The notes under the pieces were generated by a model. The model did no database searches and was not told where the DNA came from. It saw nothing but the letters and a program-made list of their open reading frames with translations. This document shows positions 29,101-34,903 of a DNA stretch of 36,386 bases, piece by piece. A program made the translations under genes and the position numbers. Position 1 is the first letter of the stretch. The number at the start of each line of letters is the position of its first letter. Origin of the DNA: CAYZXL01 sp964482435 (lineage in GTDB: Bacteria > Auribacterota > JABMQX01); the NCBI GenBank assembly GCA_964482435.1, contig CAYZXL010000051.1:1-36386 (forward strand), in the 5' to 3' direction.

Positions 29101-29394
29101 TCCGAAAAGCCAGCCAGCCTTTCTCGGTTCGGCAGAATATTCGGCCCCTTCTGAAAACCCCGACTGAGAGAATCGCCCCGCCCCGTCCGTGGTCACCGGG
29201 CCCGGGAGGTCTCCCTGTCCTCCGACCAAAGAGAAGACGACCGTAACGCCGGCGACTCCGTCCCCCATGCTCGTCTGAACGACGCCCGAGAATGAGTAAG
29301 AACTCCCAGCTTCACAGAGACACGGAAATAGGGCCGCCAACACCGCTAATATCCAGAAACCCCGATTGAATCCAACAGGATTACTGCAACTCAT
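20179..29394 (-). CDS. Giant secreted mosaic protein (CnaB-like repeats, LamG, vWA, BACON, beta-helix)
   Basis: Exported protein of 3071 residues. Order: signal peptide 1-29 (ends CEA), twelve Ig/CnaB-like repeats of about 86 residues (33-1499) with the pattern Y-x-VSGRV-x-D...GKGVAGV...V-T...G-x-WSQ-x-GF...GW-x-F-x-P. LamG domains interrupt repeat 4 (about 325-535) and repeat 5 (about 627-840). Two InlB-like/bacterial-repeat segments follow (1500-1649), then a calcium-binding DSDGDGLPDEWE...EY...TNP motif (1650-1697), a vWA domain (about 1765-1960) with MIDAS residues D1772, S1774, S1776, T1838 and D1865, two copies of a roughly 105-residue domain (1985-2205), four BACON-like domains (2206-2619), a right-handed beta-helix (2620-2955) closed by TDMGADE, and a third copy of the 105-residue domain (2966-3065). 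AGGGG lies 11 nt before the ATG. A surface adhesin or polysaccharide-binding role is inferred; no enzyme motif is seen. Confidence 0.92.
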   Translation of the reverse strand: MSCSNPVGFNRGFWILAVLAALFPCLCEAGSSYSFSGVVQTSMGDGVAGVTVVFSLVGGQGDLPGPVTTDGAGRFSQSGFSEGAEYSAEPRKAGWLFGPPRIEFSAGTENAIFIGRPPFSIFGRVTDGRGVGVPGVTLTFSLLSRAGAVPGAVTTNANGEFSQEGFTNGAEYRVTPEKDDLRFSPVGRDFSVETASSALTFVLAAPYTLSGRVVDTAGKGVAGVEVSFLCMTGDGELPAAVFSDEVGFWTQSGFSYGFGYVVSAKKAGYAFDPSYREASGAADDLDFTAAPPYSVSGRVADKLGRGIEGVEVGFRLKRLAEEERWGCVASYDFEGTCEDSVGQNHGVGVDIGYVESKPGHSRAIYFCKDRSVVNIGDGPNISNLSAFTLTAWVLPLSDGDADAGKIYFKHSSAGGSIVFEVCFESAGSVRLFGRVGCEQSVAESLSQTRMSLGEWHHVAMTWDSSSKFVCLYIDGTEVLYGYRLQGVGEQPEDSGGSGCIGSTQVAGRRFDGYIDSFRIYRRVLTPTELMELGKEEQVVPGTVITAKDGTWSQTGFWGGCWYEAVPSKEGWGFEPTSLRFGEAKTNLNFTATPPYAVSGKVSDPSGRGVAGVEMAFTRTGPGTADLDGCIAAYEFEGSLEDRVGDNEGTGVGIEYAESTRSGGLAANFSGNGGAVNIGSASVLDNLATFTVGAWICPRSDGEGDAGKIFWKYNPAGGSIRFGVSFEGATGVRLGARVLCASVHAESLSLTTVPVNEWRHVAMTWNNATKLVRLFVNGAEVTYGYMTRGVGAQNDDAAGEAIIGNIKGGGRRFDGYIDEMRIFNRALSAEEIRRVMGHDESARAVPSVTTGSDGAWSQAGFAGGRGYLVTPSKAGWGFTPHRREFGAAAGDVDFVAAPPYAVSGRVTDAAGKGIEGAVLRFSSRKPGPGVPLPVVTDREGNYVQGGFWGLCEYGVVPSKTGWGFDPALRQFSGAAYDVNFVGSEPYRASGRVVDTSGNPVAGVRISFSNPDGSRLVPEAVTTDGNGYWSQTGFRGGVSYRASPSKEGWAFDPAGRLFVEEATGLDFLALPPFSAEGRITDPAGNGVAGVAVTFVAEKGGWVPPAVVTDALGRWHQDGFAPGNVYKAVPSKQSWVFAPAFREFAEEATNQDFLGTPPYGVTGKAIDESGHGVGGVTVRFWVRSGAGFVPSQVVTNDSGSWSQSGFSVGTEYAAGFAKEGWVFTPSWLGFSGPGGELVVVGGGPYPVSGKAADGSGKGLAGIKIVFSPRGEVRRTPASVVTAADGTWSQGGFARGSTYWAIPSDGGARFSPSYRVFSGPASGLDFVAGEAYGVSGRVLDEEGHPVPGVEIVFTRRSRSGTVPPPAATGQDGAFSQTGFSSGGAYRVTPRKVGWGFTPGYADFSGPAEALAFTGQSPYAVSGRIAKSSGEGVGGVEVIFAADDPSAYTPLPATTASDGTFRQSGLWGGKGYKAIPKKERWSFTPGMRQFSGATSVLDFAASEPQVALTVLSDYGTPAPPRGTQNLALGATVNAAVDAVVLEGIGTKHTCLGWHGTGAVPATGTEPSLTFVIVQDSSLTWLWRTEYRLEASALPPELGTVEVSGGEWYEAGSKATISAKAKEGYTFTGWSGDATGRAPAVSLVMDQPRSIVAHFSDDSDGDGLPDEWEMRYFGDLSEDGFGDPDADDAPNSVEYVFDTNPAQPTPKLNVVMSECGTNAAIEFPTIKNRVSVLDQEGNSVEGLTAADFVIWEDRVRQLPLEVAESGGEDVVSVALVLDNSGSMAGQPLGDSHNAASIFIDQLKPRDSAAIIKFGTTVSLVQQFTSDKDALHAAVEKEFGGAGDTAFYSAVYRALHESIVEGGSRAVVALTDGVDNASSHGLQQVVEYARRTGVPVFVVGLGSVAEEPLRSLAEGTGGRYYYAPDSSGLQGIYDEISRIAGNWYQADYVTSNSDPNAPPYPRKVTVWAHSNSAIGRDDGEYKPPRENTSPLCHVDTPQGEQQGDVPITFQLMDFESDVCFVEVFYSRDGGWSWERATLSAESSVTGLSSSPEGVSHGVIWLSAGDMPGVDEDHVQVKVVPFDPKKGEAGETAEFAVRNNARPQVEVETPLGQQGGEVAIAYRLADKESDVCSVIVEYSLAGAQWNPAMEGAGGDGWEGLASSPEGQPHLFVWDSLHDVGYGGSDDVVIKVTPSDKKTGRPDQTDNFSVNNVPPERLSYSPEFISFVASEGGENPAAKVLEIWNSGGRTLTWRLESGAPWLSLSPGSGESAGEKDEVKIQVSVLALRAGIYSAEIRIESSDVLSGSSTVHVTLTVEEPPGFIVVSPDRLAFTAVLSEGDPQPQPLYVRNGARGDMAWEAWVSAAWLSVTPNRGSSAGETDALLVSPQLVGLIPGTYKATITIVAPKASNTPRMVPVTLTVAKSRPQIAVEPEKLVFSADEGRGDPPPQVTEIWNAGGLALSWQATTGQPWIDVSPNSGISTGEKDAVSVSVWTAGMPAGMYEGSITIAAEGAMNSPVSVPVQLQIKPSAEIVVSPSQLIFRTGRGGPNPPPQQITISSSGALEWIVTADAGWVSVNPSNGVAASGSCTVTVSVQKSGLDLGTYYGKITVRAVGSSAEEKTVSVTLRVGPLEVPTDYPTIQGAVDAAYDDDTVLVAPGTYRENISISTNVEVRSSDGSDSTTIDGTGLGTVVAFENVQSARLEGFTIVNGTGSNFARSAPVGGGIYCAESSPVISQCQIVGNAAAWGGGLCVDRGSSPRVVDSIIIGNMADDGGGVFCYEGTSPTFVTTVIGENYAYWYGGGACAIGNSNPTFSGCLFYENSADFGGGGIYAAQGCNLQVMSCTLADNSSVEGANILTEPGATAEVVNSLIWGDAGDLVLLGGGTVEYSNVTNLDLLGIAGNIVAEPVFFDPDNGDYHLLPNSPCIDKGLNDVQGLPEKDLDGDPRVMQVYTQPITDMGADEHDPEMIFIRTTGQIHVAPDGTVSVPYALWNARSVSCPIVAEYSDDGGKTWKPATLAATGELPTGVVSSPSGKPHTFVWDSRADIGNGTDQQLSLRLKVEAPKASRPAVVGPFVVPSGQ
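26875..27516 (-). other. LamG domain inserted in repeat 5
   Basis: A second LamG domain (GCIAAYEFEG, TFTVGAWICP, EWRHVAMTWNNATK, FDGYIDEMRIFNRALS) occupies the same loop of the next repeat. Similarity of both the host repeat and the insert to repeat 4 indicates duplication of the composite unit rather than two separate insertions. Confidence 0.85.
27790..28422 (-). other. LamG domain inserted in repeat 4
   Basis: About 210 residues with LamG hallmarks (GCVASYDFEG, AFTLTAWVLP, EWHHVAMTWDSSS, FDGYIDSFRIYRRVLTP) sit between the GVEVGF strand and the VPGTVITAKDG strand of a CnaB-like repeat, that is, in a loop of the repeat fold. Confidence 0.85.
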
Positions 29395-30101
29395 TCTCTT
29401 TCATCCCCTTTCCGTGACTCTCTGGGCGCGTCCGCCGACACAATGACTCACAGCGGAACCTGTTCATTTCTGCACAAAATTGTCCAACCCCGTTCCTCCT
29501 CTGAGAGCGTCCCACTCACCGCGCCCTTCATTAAGCTGTTATCGCATGGGGGGCCCCCTGTGGAAAAAACCGCCTTCGATTGACGGGACACCTTACCGGC
29601 CTACCTTTTGGCCACCGGCAGGCAACGACAGATGTCTTATCGAAATCCTCCTCATCCGAAGCGAATTCTGTGCTCCGATCTGGCAGTGCCCGCCGGGTTC
29701 GCGGCACATTTTTCATTCAGGTCGGGCGTTTTACCCTCCCTACCGCATTTGCTGTAAAGGACACTTTTTCTGAGGCAACCCCGTCCAATGCATAGTTCAT
29801 GCCGACGCTGGTCCTTTGGCCCCACCGGTGGTTGGCGACGCTCCTTTCTCACCCGCCTCTCGATTCAGGCGTACCCATCTCGCTGCTCCATCCTTCCCCT
29901 CTATCCAGCGCCATAGAGCCGACTTTTCATTCCCTTTGGTTCGCGACCGCTATTGAAGTGGCGCGAATCCTTTGGTAACATGGTTTTCGAAAGCAGCCGC
30001 GGCTCGCTGGGCCCCTTTCCGTCGCGTTCGGAGCTCTAAGCCCGGCGATGGCTTTTATCTCGTCGGGAAACGGTGGGATTCTCATCACTGAGGAGTTGAG
30101 G
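29395..30101. other. Divergent intergenic region between the giant gene and the sigma operon
   Basis: About 700 bp with no recognisable gene; the few ORFs of 60-100 codons are unlike any family I know and lack ribosome-binding sites. It must contain the promoters of two divergent transcription units. A candidate for the sigma operon is listed separately; none could be chosen for the minus-strand gene. Confidence 0.5.
29953..29981 (+). promoter_or_regulatory. Possible promoter of the sigma/anti-sigma operon
   Basis: TTGAAG (29953-29958), 17 bp, then TAACAT (29976-29981). Each box matches four of six consensus positions. It would give a leader of about 115 nt to the TTG start at 30102. An autoregulatory ECF-type GGAAC...GTC pair was looked for and not found. 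Confidence 0.3.
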
Positions 30102-30713
30102 TTGAAGGCTGTCAGGAACAAAAAATCGGAATCGAAGAGACGAGAATTCGAGGCGGTCGCACTCGTTCACCTCGACCTCCTTTACAATACTGCCCTGCGA
30201 ATGACCGGCAACGTCCAGGACGCCGAGGACCTGGTGCAGGAAACCTTCTTGCGGGCCTACCGCTTTTTCGACAAGTTCAAGAGAGGAACCAACTGCAAGG
30301 CATGGCTGTTTAAAATCATGAAAAACAATTTCATCAACAGGTTCCGCAAGAGGGCAAGGGAACCTTCTACCGTCAGTTTCGACCAGATCGAAGGTGCTCA
30401 GGGCCTTGACGCCCAGCCTGCGTCTGAGCGACGAGCAGATTTTCAGCTCAGCCCCGACCTCGACGAACTCGTGGAGGACGACATAAAGTATGCCCTCGAG
30501 GCTCTTCCCGTTGAGTTCCGAATGGCAGTCGTCCTTTCCGATATAGCGGGCTTCAGTTACAAAGAGATTTCTGAAATCATGGGCACGCCCATCGGGACAG
30601 TCCGATCGAGACTCTCCCGGGGGAGGGGTTTTCTCCAGAAAAGGCTCTACGATCTGGCTGTCAGTAAAGGAATCCTGAAGGCAAAAAATAATGGATTGCA
30701 GCAGCGCAGCTGA
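30102..30713 (+). CDS. ECF-type RNA polymerase sigma factor
   Basis: Extracytoplasmic-function sigma factor that directs RNA polymerase to stress- or envelope-related promoters. Region 2 is clear: ALVHLDLLYNTALRMTGN, then DAEDLVQETFLRAYRFFDKF and NCKAWLFKIMKNNFINRFRK. Region 4 follows: ALEALPVEFRMAVVLSDIAG and the helix-turn-helix YKEISEIMGTPIGTVRSRLS. A TTG start at 30102 (203 residues) is preferred because GAGGAG (30090-30095) lies 6 nt upstream and the protein then begins just before the conserved SKRREFEAV segment. The alternative ATG at 30048 (221 residues) has no ribosome-binding site. The 3' end overlaps the anti-sigma gene by 23 bp, showing coupled expression. Its targets are unknown; the neighbouring exported-protein genes are candidates by position only. 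Confidence 0.92.
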   Translation: MKAVRNKKSESKRREFEAVALVHLDLLYNTALRMTGNVQDAEDLVQETFLRAYRFFDKFKRGTNCKAWLFKIMKNNFINRFRKRAREPSTVSFDQIEGAQGLDAQPASERRADFQLSPDLDELVEDDIKYALEALPVEFRMAVVLSDIAGFSYKEISEIMGTPIGTVRSRLSRGRGFLQKRLYDLAVSKGILKAKNNGLQQRS

Positions 30714-31518
30714 GCACCTTTCCCCGCTCGCCGACGGAGAGCTTCAGCAAGACGTGGCGGAAGGCGTCCGAGCACACCTCCAAAAATGCCCTCGGTGCCA
30801 CGGGCTTTTCCAAACCCACCAAGACGTCAAGCGGCTCGTCTCGCGGCTCCTCCCGGTCCAGAAAGCGCCTCCGGGCCTGAAATCGGCCATCCTCGCCAGC
30901 CTACCTTCATCGCGCATGAGCAGCTTTCTGCACGTACTTTTCGCCAGGCTTCGGGCGCAGCCGTTCCTCGCATCGGCTGTCATAGTTACGGCGTTCCTGG
31001 CTGTTTTTGCCTCGGTCATCCTCCTGATGAACTCGAAGCGCCTTCCCCCTCTCGTCCGGGAAGCACTCCTCCATCACGCTGAAGCCGACGAATATCCGCT
31101 TGAAGTCGCAGGCGCAGACCCCACCAAAGTCGAGCAGGAGCTTCGCCGGAGGCTCAATAGAGACATCGCCGTTCCCGACCTCAAGGCCAAGCAATGTCTT
31201 CTACTCGGCTTCCGCCAGTGCCCCGTCTGCGAGAGGCCGGCCACGGAGATAAGGTACACACACCCCAACGCAAACCTCTCGCTCTTCGTAGTTCGCACGG
31301 ATGGCAAGGCGGAGATTGCCAGGCTCTGCAAACCGGGCACCCTCCAGGTCAAGAAAATAGACGGACAGACCTACTTCTATTGCGACGCAAAAGATGGCCA
31401 CGTCATCTGCTGGTGGAAGGAGGACGACGTGTTCCTTCTCACATCTACCCTCGGCCTCCCCGCCCTTTTCGACGCGGCCAGGGAAGTCCGGAGTTCGTGT
31501 GAGAGGCGAGAACGTTGA
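30691..31518 (+). CDS. Membrane-anchored zinc-finger anti-sigma factor
   Basis: Partner and inhibitor of the overlapping ECF sigma factor. The cytoplasmic N-terminus (1-90) has the ZAS zinc motif H29-x3-C33-x2-C36 in RAHLQKCPRC. A single transmembrane helix spans about 92-114 (FLASAVIVTAFLAVFASVIL). The extracytoplasmic domain (about 115-275) contains a CPVC motif at 177-180 and further cysteines at 169, 213, 231, 240 and 270, which might sense redox state or metal; this is inference. The start ATG lies inside the sigma gene, with GAAGG about 9 nt upstream. The length of 275 residues is longer than minimal ZAS proteins because of the sensor domain, which I do not recognise as a named family. 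Confidence 0.85.
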   Translation: MDCSSAAEHLSPLADGELQQDVAEGVRAHLQKCPRCHGLFQTHQDVKRLVSRLLPVQKAPPGLKSAILASLPSSRMSSFLHVLFARLRAQPFLASAVIVTAFLAVFASVILLMNSKRLPPLVREALLHHAEADEYPLEVAGADPTKVEQELRRRLNRDIAVPDLKAKQCLLLGFRQCPVCERPATEIRYTHPNANLSLFVVRTDGKAEIARLCKPGTLQVKKIDGQTYFYCDAKDGHVICWWKEDDVFLLTSTLGLPALFDAAREVRSSCERRER

Positions 31519-31888
31519 TCAGCCCGTTTTCGACCACTCCCGAGGAGCGTAACCCCACGCGAACAAGGACATAACCCCATTTCGCCAACTTCCAATCTCA
31601 GGGAGCCCCCGTCGCTTTGAAACCCTCTTCCCAATCGCTCGAGTTTCGCCGTCGCATTTGCTTTTCCCGGCACTGTCGAGCCGCCGCCAAAATAGCGCAG
31701 CGATTTCGCGAGTCCCTTTTTGGCTCACACAGGCCGGGGCGATGTTTCAGGTTCGTGAGGGACGGCTCCGGGAGGAAACTGGCGCTCGAGAAAAGCTCTT
31801 GACTTTGGGCGGCGGCGCGCGCATTATATCATTTGGGTTAGATTGACGGCGGCGTGCCAGAATAAGGTCGAAATGAAGACGGGAAATT
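31519..31888. other. 370-bp intergenic region
   Basis: No gene or RNA recognised. The last 90 bp contain a candidate promoter (31799-31827). No hairpin followed by a T-run was found after the anti-sigma gene. Confidence 0.45.
31799..31827 (+). promoter_or_regulatory. Candidate sigma70 promoter
   Basis: TTGACT (31799-31804) is followed after 17 bp by CATTAT (31822-31827), within the AT-rich stretch CATTATATCATTT that stands out from GC-rich flanks. It would serve the small GTG-start ORF at 31889 and perhaps the beta-helix gene beyond. Confidence 0.4.
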
Positions 31889-32104
31889 GTGAAACGGGTG
31901 GAGCCGACGAAAGGGGCGATTCTCACCGCGATTATTCTTGCTGGAGCGGCATTGGCTCTTCTGAAACTCCTTGAAGGGACGAGGCTTAGGGCAACGACGA
32001 GCAACGAGACGCCAGACGATGGCACAACAAGCGCGAGGGTCATGGCGGAGCACTCTCCAGCGGAGCTTGTCGAGCAGAGGGACGACCACATTCGCGTCTG
32101 GTAG
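31889..32104 (+). CDS. Small hypothetical single-pass membrane protein
   Basis: A 71-codon ORF with a GTG start. The product has a short basic N-terminus (MKRVEPTKG), one hydrophobic helix (about 9-27, AILTAIILAGAALALLKLL) and a polar, acidic tail ending DDHIRVW. No family recognised. A promoter-like element lies 62 bp upstream; the ribosome-binding site is weak (GGGAAATT). It ends 63 bp before the start of the beta-helix gene. The topology (inner-membrane anchor with exported tail) is an inference from charge, and the ORF might be chance. Confidence 0.35.
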   Translation: MKRVEPTKGAILTAIILAGAALALLKLLEGTRLRATTSNETPDDGTTSARVMAEHSPAELVEQRDDHIRVW

Positions 32105-32167
32105 TTTGAGTCTCTTGGCCGGAGGGGTGGTCTAATGTGTGAAGAGAGCAGAGGAGAGGAGGGAAAA

Positions 32168-34582
32168 ATGAAGCGTAGACCACCTGTGCGTCTGTGTAAC
32201 AGGATCCACACGCGCGTTGGCATAGCTGCTCTAAGCGCGTTGGCGTCCGTCGTTCTCGCGTGGCCGTCAGGAGCAACCGCGTGGTACGTAGATGCGGCAG
32301 CCCCTCCCGGGGGCGATGGGTCTTCGTGGGAGAAGGCTTTCAACGGTATCCAGGAGGCTGCTGATACAGCCACCGATGGCGACACTATCATCGTCGCGCC
32401 TGGCGTTTACTCCCAGGCCGAGAGATTCGTTGTCCCGGCCGAGGTTGTTCTGAGGTCGAAGGACCCGGCAGACCGCGCCACGGTGGACCAGACCATCATC
32501 AGCGAAAGGTCTATCTATTTCAATGGCACCATCAGTGGATTTACCATCTGCGGCGGAGCACTCTCACCCGGACCGAGAGCTCTGGCTATCACACACAACA
32601 CAATCCGTAATGGCAGAGGGATTGTTGTCCGCGGCGCGTCGCCTCTCATCAGCGGAAATTTGGTTTTGGCGAATTCCGGCTTAGGCGGGGGAATCGCGAT
32701 CAGTGAGTGGTCATCGCCCGTCGTCGTGAACAACGTCATCGTCGGCAATACTGCGGAGCTCTATGGAGGAGGAATATCTTGCGGGCCAGAGTGCTCTCCG
32801 TTGATCGCCAACAACACTATCGTAGGCAACTCCGCAGGTCTGTATGGCGGGGGTATTTACGCCTGGCCCGGCTCCTCCCTGGTCATAACAAATTGCATTA
32901 TCTGGGGTAATGGCGACGATCTTTTGGGTTGCTCCGCGACCTACTCGTGCATTTCCGACGGGGATCCAGGGGAGGGGAATATGCCCTTCTATCCTCACTT
33001 CGTTGATCCCGATGGCGGTGACTATGGGCTTCTTCCCTGGTCTCCTTGCATAGATGCGGGTGACCCCTCCTCGCCATTTTCACTGGAACCGGAACCGAAC
33101 GGCGGGCGCATCAATATGGGCGCCTATGGCAATACTCCCTTCGCCCAGAGTGTGGGTACGGGACCTGGCTTCGACGATCTTCCGGACGACTGGGAAATTC
33201 TCCATTTCGGACATCTGGATTATGGCGGGATGGACGACCCCGATGGAGACGGCATCCTCAACATAGACGAATATCGGTTCGGCTGGGACCCGATTGTCTG
33301 GTCTGCGGCGCCAATCCGCAATCTGACCGCAGGTCGTTCTTACGAGCTGATCCAGCCCGCCATTGCAATGGCAAGTCCCGGAGATGAGATTGTCGTACAG
33401 CCGGGTCGCTACGTGAAAAACACAGATTTTCTTGGCAAAGCAGTGACCCTGCGGTCAACGGACCCGTCAGACCCGGCCATCGTGGCTGCCACCGTCCTCG
33501 ATGGCGGCGGCTGCGGGAGCGTTGTCAGCTTTACCAGGGGCGAGGGAAGAGATTCGGTTCTATCGGGTTTCACCGTAACGGGCGGACTGGCCAAGCGCGG
33601 CGCCGGGATATTCTCCTTTGGTTCCTCTCCCACCATCTGTGACAATGTGATTACAGGCAATTCGGCCCCGGATTTCCCCGACACCGCCGGCTGCGGAGTG
33701 TACTGCTACGGCGGCTCCCCCCTTCTGATGAGGAACGTAATTGAGGGCAATGACACACGGGAGGACGGCAGTGCCGTCTATGTCGAGTGCGGTTCCCCGA
33801 CCATCACCGACAATATCATCAGGAACAGCCAGGGCAAATGGGGCGGGGGTATCTACGTATGGGAGTGCGCATCGGCGACCATCGAGCGAAATGTCATCAC
33901 CGGAAACAGGGGAGCACTTGCCGGTGGGATATATTTTGACGCTGCGAGGGCGTATGTTGCGAACAACCTCATTGCAGGCAATGAGGGCGGAGGAATTTAC
34001 TGTGGTCCGCGGATGAGCACGACCATTGTTAACAATACCATCGTTGCCAACCCCGGAGGACGTTACGGAGGCGGCATAGTCTGCGACGGCGGGCCCGACA
34101 CCGGCCCGACAACCATCGCCAACTGTATCCTTTGGGGAAATGGGGATGAGATTGCCGGCTACGGCACAGCGGTAAGCTATTCCTGCATCGAGGATGATGA
34201 TCCGGGGGAGGGAAATATCCATGTGGATCCCGGATTCGTTGATCCAGAGAACGGAGATTATCGGCTCAGAGCAGATTCCCCATGCCGTAATGCTGGGAAC
34301 ACCGCAGCGGTTCTCGACGTCAGGGCGTCCCGCGTTGATGATGCCGTGTTGGTGTCATGGTCCATTGGAGACGATATGGACGGAAACCCGCGCATATCGG
34401 GGGCTGCCGTTGACATGGGGGCGTACGAGTTTCAGGAGGGCCCGGCAAGTCTCAGTTTCATCGTCGAATACTCTTCGGACCTGAGGTTTTGGGAATCCAT
34501 TGATGTTGGCCCCGCGTGGCAGTGGCTGGATGAGAAGCCCGACGGACTGGGCAGAAGGTTCTACCGAATCGGCATTCGATAG
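32168..34582 (+). CDS. Secreted two-module beta-helix protein, tandem paralogue A
   Basis: Exported protein of 804 residues. ATG 32168 is chosen because GGAGGG ends 4 nt upstream and a signal peptide follows at once (about 1-38, ending ATA before WYVD); in-frame ATG 32135 lacks both. Module 1 (39-325) has the TIQ-like GIQEAADTATDGDTIIVAPG entry and coils of GGGI...NN-x-I-x-GNSA type, ending NMGAYGN. A calcium-binding LPDDWE...DPDGDGILNIDEY segment (about 336-375) links to module 2 (385-757), closed by VDMGAYEF. The C-terminal domain ends RRFYRIGIR. Its first strand (LDVRASRVDDAVLVSW, from 716) lies before the DMGAYEF closure instead of after it, so the tail looks rearranged. No catalytic residues assigned; a surface or binding role is inferred. 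Confidence 0.88.
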   Translation: MKRRPPVRLCNRIHTRVGIAALSALASVVLAWPSGATAWYVDAAAPPGGDGSSWEKAFNGIQEAADTATDGDTIIVAPGVYSQAERFVVPAEVVLRSKDPADRATVDQTIISERSIYFNGTISGFTICGGALSPGPRALAITHNTIRNGRGIVVRGASPLISGNLVLANSGLGGGIAISEWSSPVVVNNVIVGNTAELYGGGISCGPECSPLIANNTIVGNSAGLYGGGIYAWPGSSLVITNCIIWGNGDDLLGCSATYSCISDGDPGEGNMPFYPHFVDPDGGDYGLLPWSPCIDAGDPSSPFSLEPEPNGGRINMGAYGNTPFAQSVGTGPGFDDLPDDWEILHFGHLDYGGMDDPDGDGILNIDEYRFGWDPIVWSAAPIRNLTAGRSYELIQPAIAMASPGDEIVVQPGRYVKNTDFLGKAVTLRSTDPSDPAIVAATVLDGGGCGSVVSFTRGEGRDSVLSGFTVTGGLAKRGAGIFSFGSSPTICDNVITGNSAPDFPDTAGCGVYCYGGSPLLMRNVIEGNDTREDGSAVYVECGSPTITDNIIRNSQGKWGGGIYVWECASATIERNVITGNRGALAGGIYFDAARAYVANNLIAGNEGGGIYCGPRMSTTIVNNTIVANPGGRYGGGIVCDGGPDTGPTTIANCILWGNGDEIAGYGTAVSYSCIEDDDPGEGNIHVDPGFVDPENGDYRLRADSPCRNAGNTAAVLDVRASRVDDAVLVSWSIGDDMDGNPRISGAAVDMGAYEFQEGPASLSFIVEYSSDLRFWESIDVGPAWQWLDEKPDGLGRRFYRIGIR
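32855..33126 (+). repeat. 272-bp identical patch, copy in paralogue A
   Basis: Identical by eye to 35600-35871 (offset 2745 bp), while the flanking parts of the two genes differ at many silent and amino-acid-changing positions. It covers the last coil of module 1, the SCISDGDPGEGN region and the start of the NMGAY closure. Confidence 0.9.
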
Positions 34583-34903
34583 GTTCCGCCATAGCTTGCG
34601 GATGGTCCGACCCGTCCGCCCAAGCCAGGATTCTCTGCGCACAGATGCAGAAAACAGCGATGTGCCGGGTCTGGCGGAGACTGACCTTCTCGGAAGACCG
34701 AGGATTCTCCACGGGGGAAAGAGCCTGACGGTGGACATTGGGGCGTACGAGTATTTGCCCCTGGCTATGAAGGCGCCAGCGATAGGGTCAGGAGAGTGCG
34801 CCCCCCGTCGGCCCCCTGGAAAGCGGGCCCCGGATGGGAGTTTTCTGTCTCTTGGCCGGAGGGGTGGTCTAATTTGCAACAGAGCTGAGGAGAGGAGGAA
34901 AAA
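34583..34903. other. 321-bp spacer between tandem paralogues
   Basis: It contains a degenerate gene tail (34629-34760) and, just before paralogue B, a 26-bp segment (34848-34873) shared with the leader of paralogue A (32110-32135), followed by similar AG-rich ribosome-binding regions. The shared segment marks the 5' border of the duplicated unit. Confidence 0.7.
34629..34760 (+). pseudogene. Remnant of a beta-helix protein C-terminal closure
   Basis: In the frame shifted by one relative to paralogue A, about 44 codons read as the end of a choice-of-anchor-Q-like module: DVPGLAETDLLGRPRIL, then SLTVDIGAYEYLP, equivalent to the DMDGNPRI...VDMGAYEF of its neighbours. It has no start, signal peptide or upstream module. 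It is best explained as the tail of an earlier gene copy left by recombination or deletion. Confidence 0.7.

Larger units (their letters stand above)
24898..29298 (-). repeat. Twelve CnaB/carboxypeptidase-regulatory-like protein repeats
   Basis: Residues 33-1499 of the giant protein divide into units starting near residues 33, 119, 207, 293, 595, 899, 985, 1071, 1156, 1242, 1328 and 1414. Ten units are 85-88 residues long; units 4 and 5 are 302 and 304 residues because each holds a LamG domain. The repeats are diverged at DNA level, unlike the exact duplication at 3545-5544. Confidence 0.9.

Noticed and set aside
29395..30101. Region checked for tRNA, small RNA or a missed gene
   Set aside because: No tRNA T-loop motif, convincing stem-loop set or ORF with start signals was found by eye. 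A covariance-model search would be needed to exclude a small RNA.
32110..32136. Shared leader of the two paralogues read as an ECF-type promoter, with GTCTAA as a -10 element
   Set aside because: No GGAAC-like -35 lies at the right distance in either copy. The identity is explained by the gene duplication.
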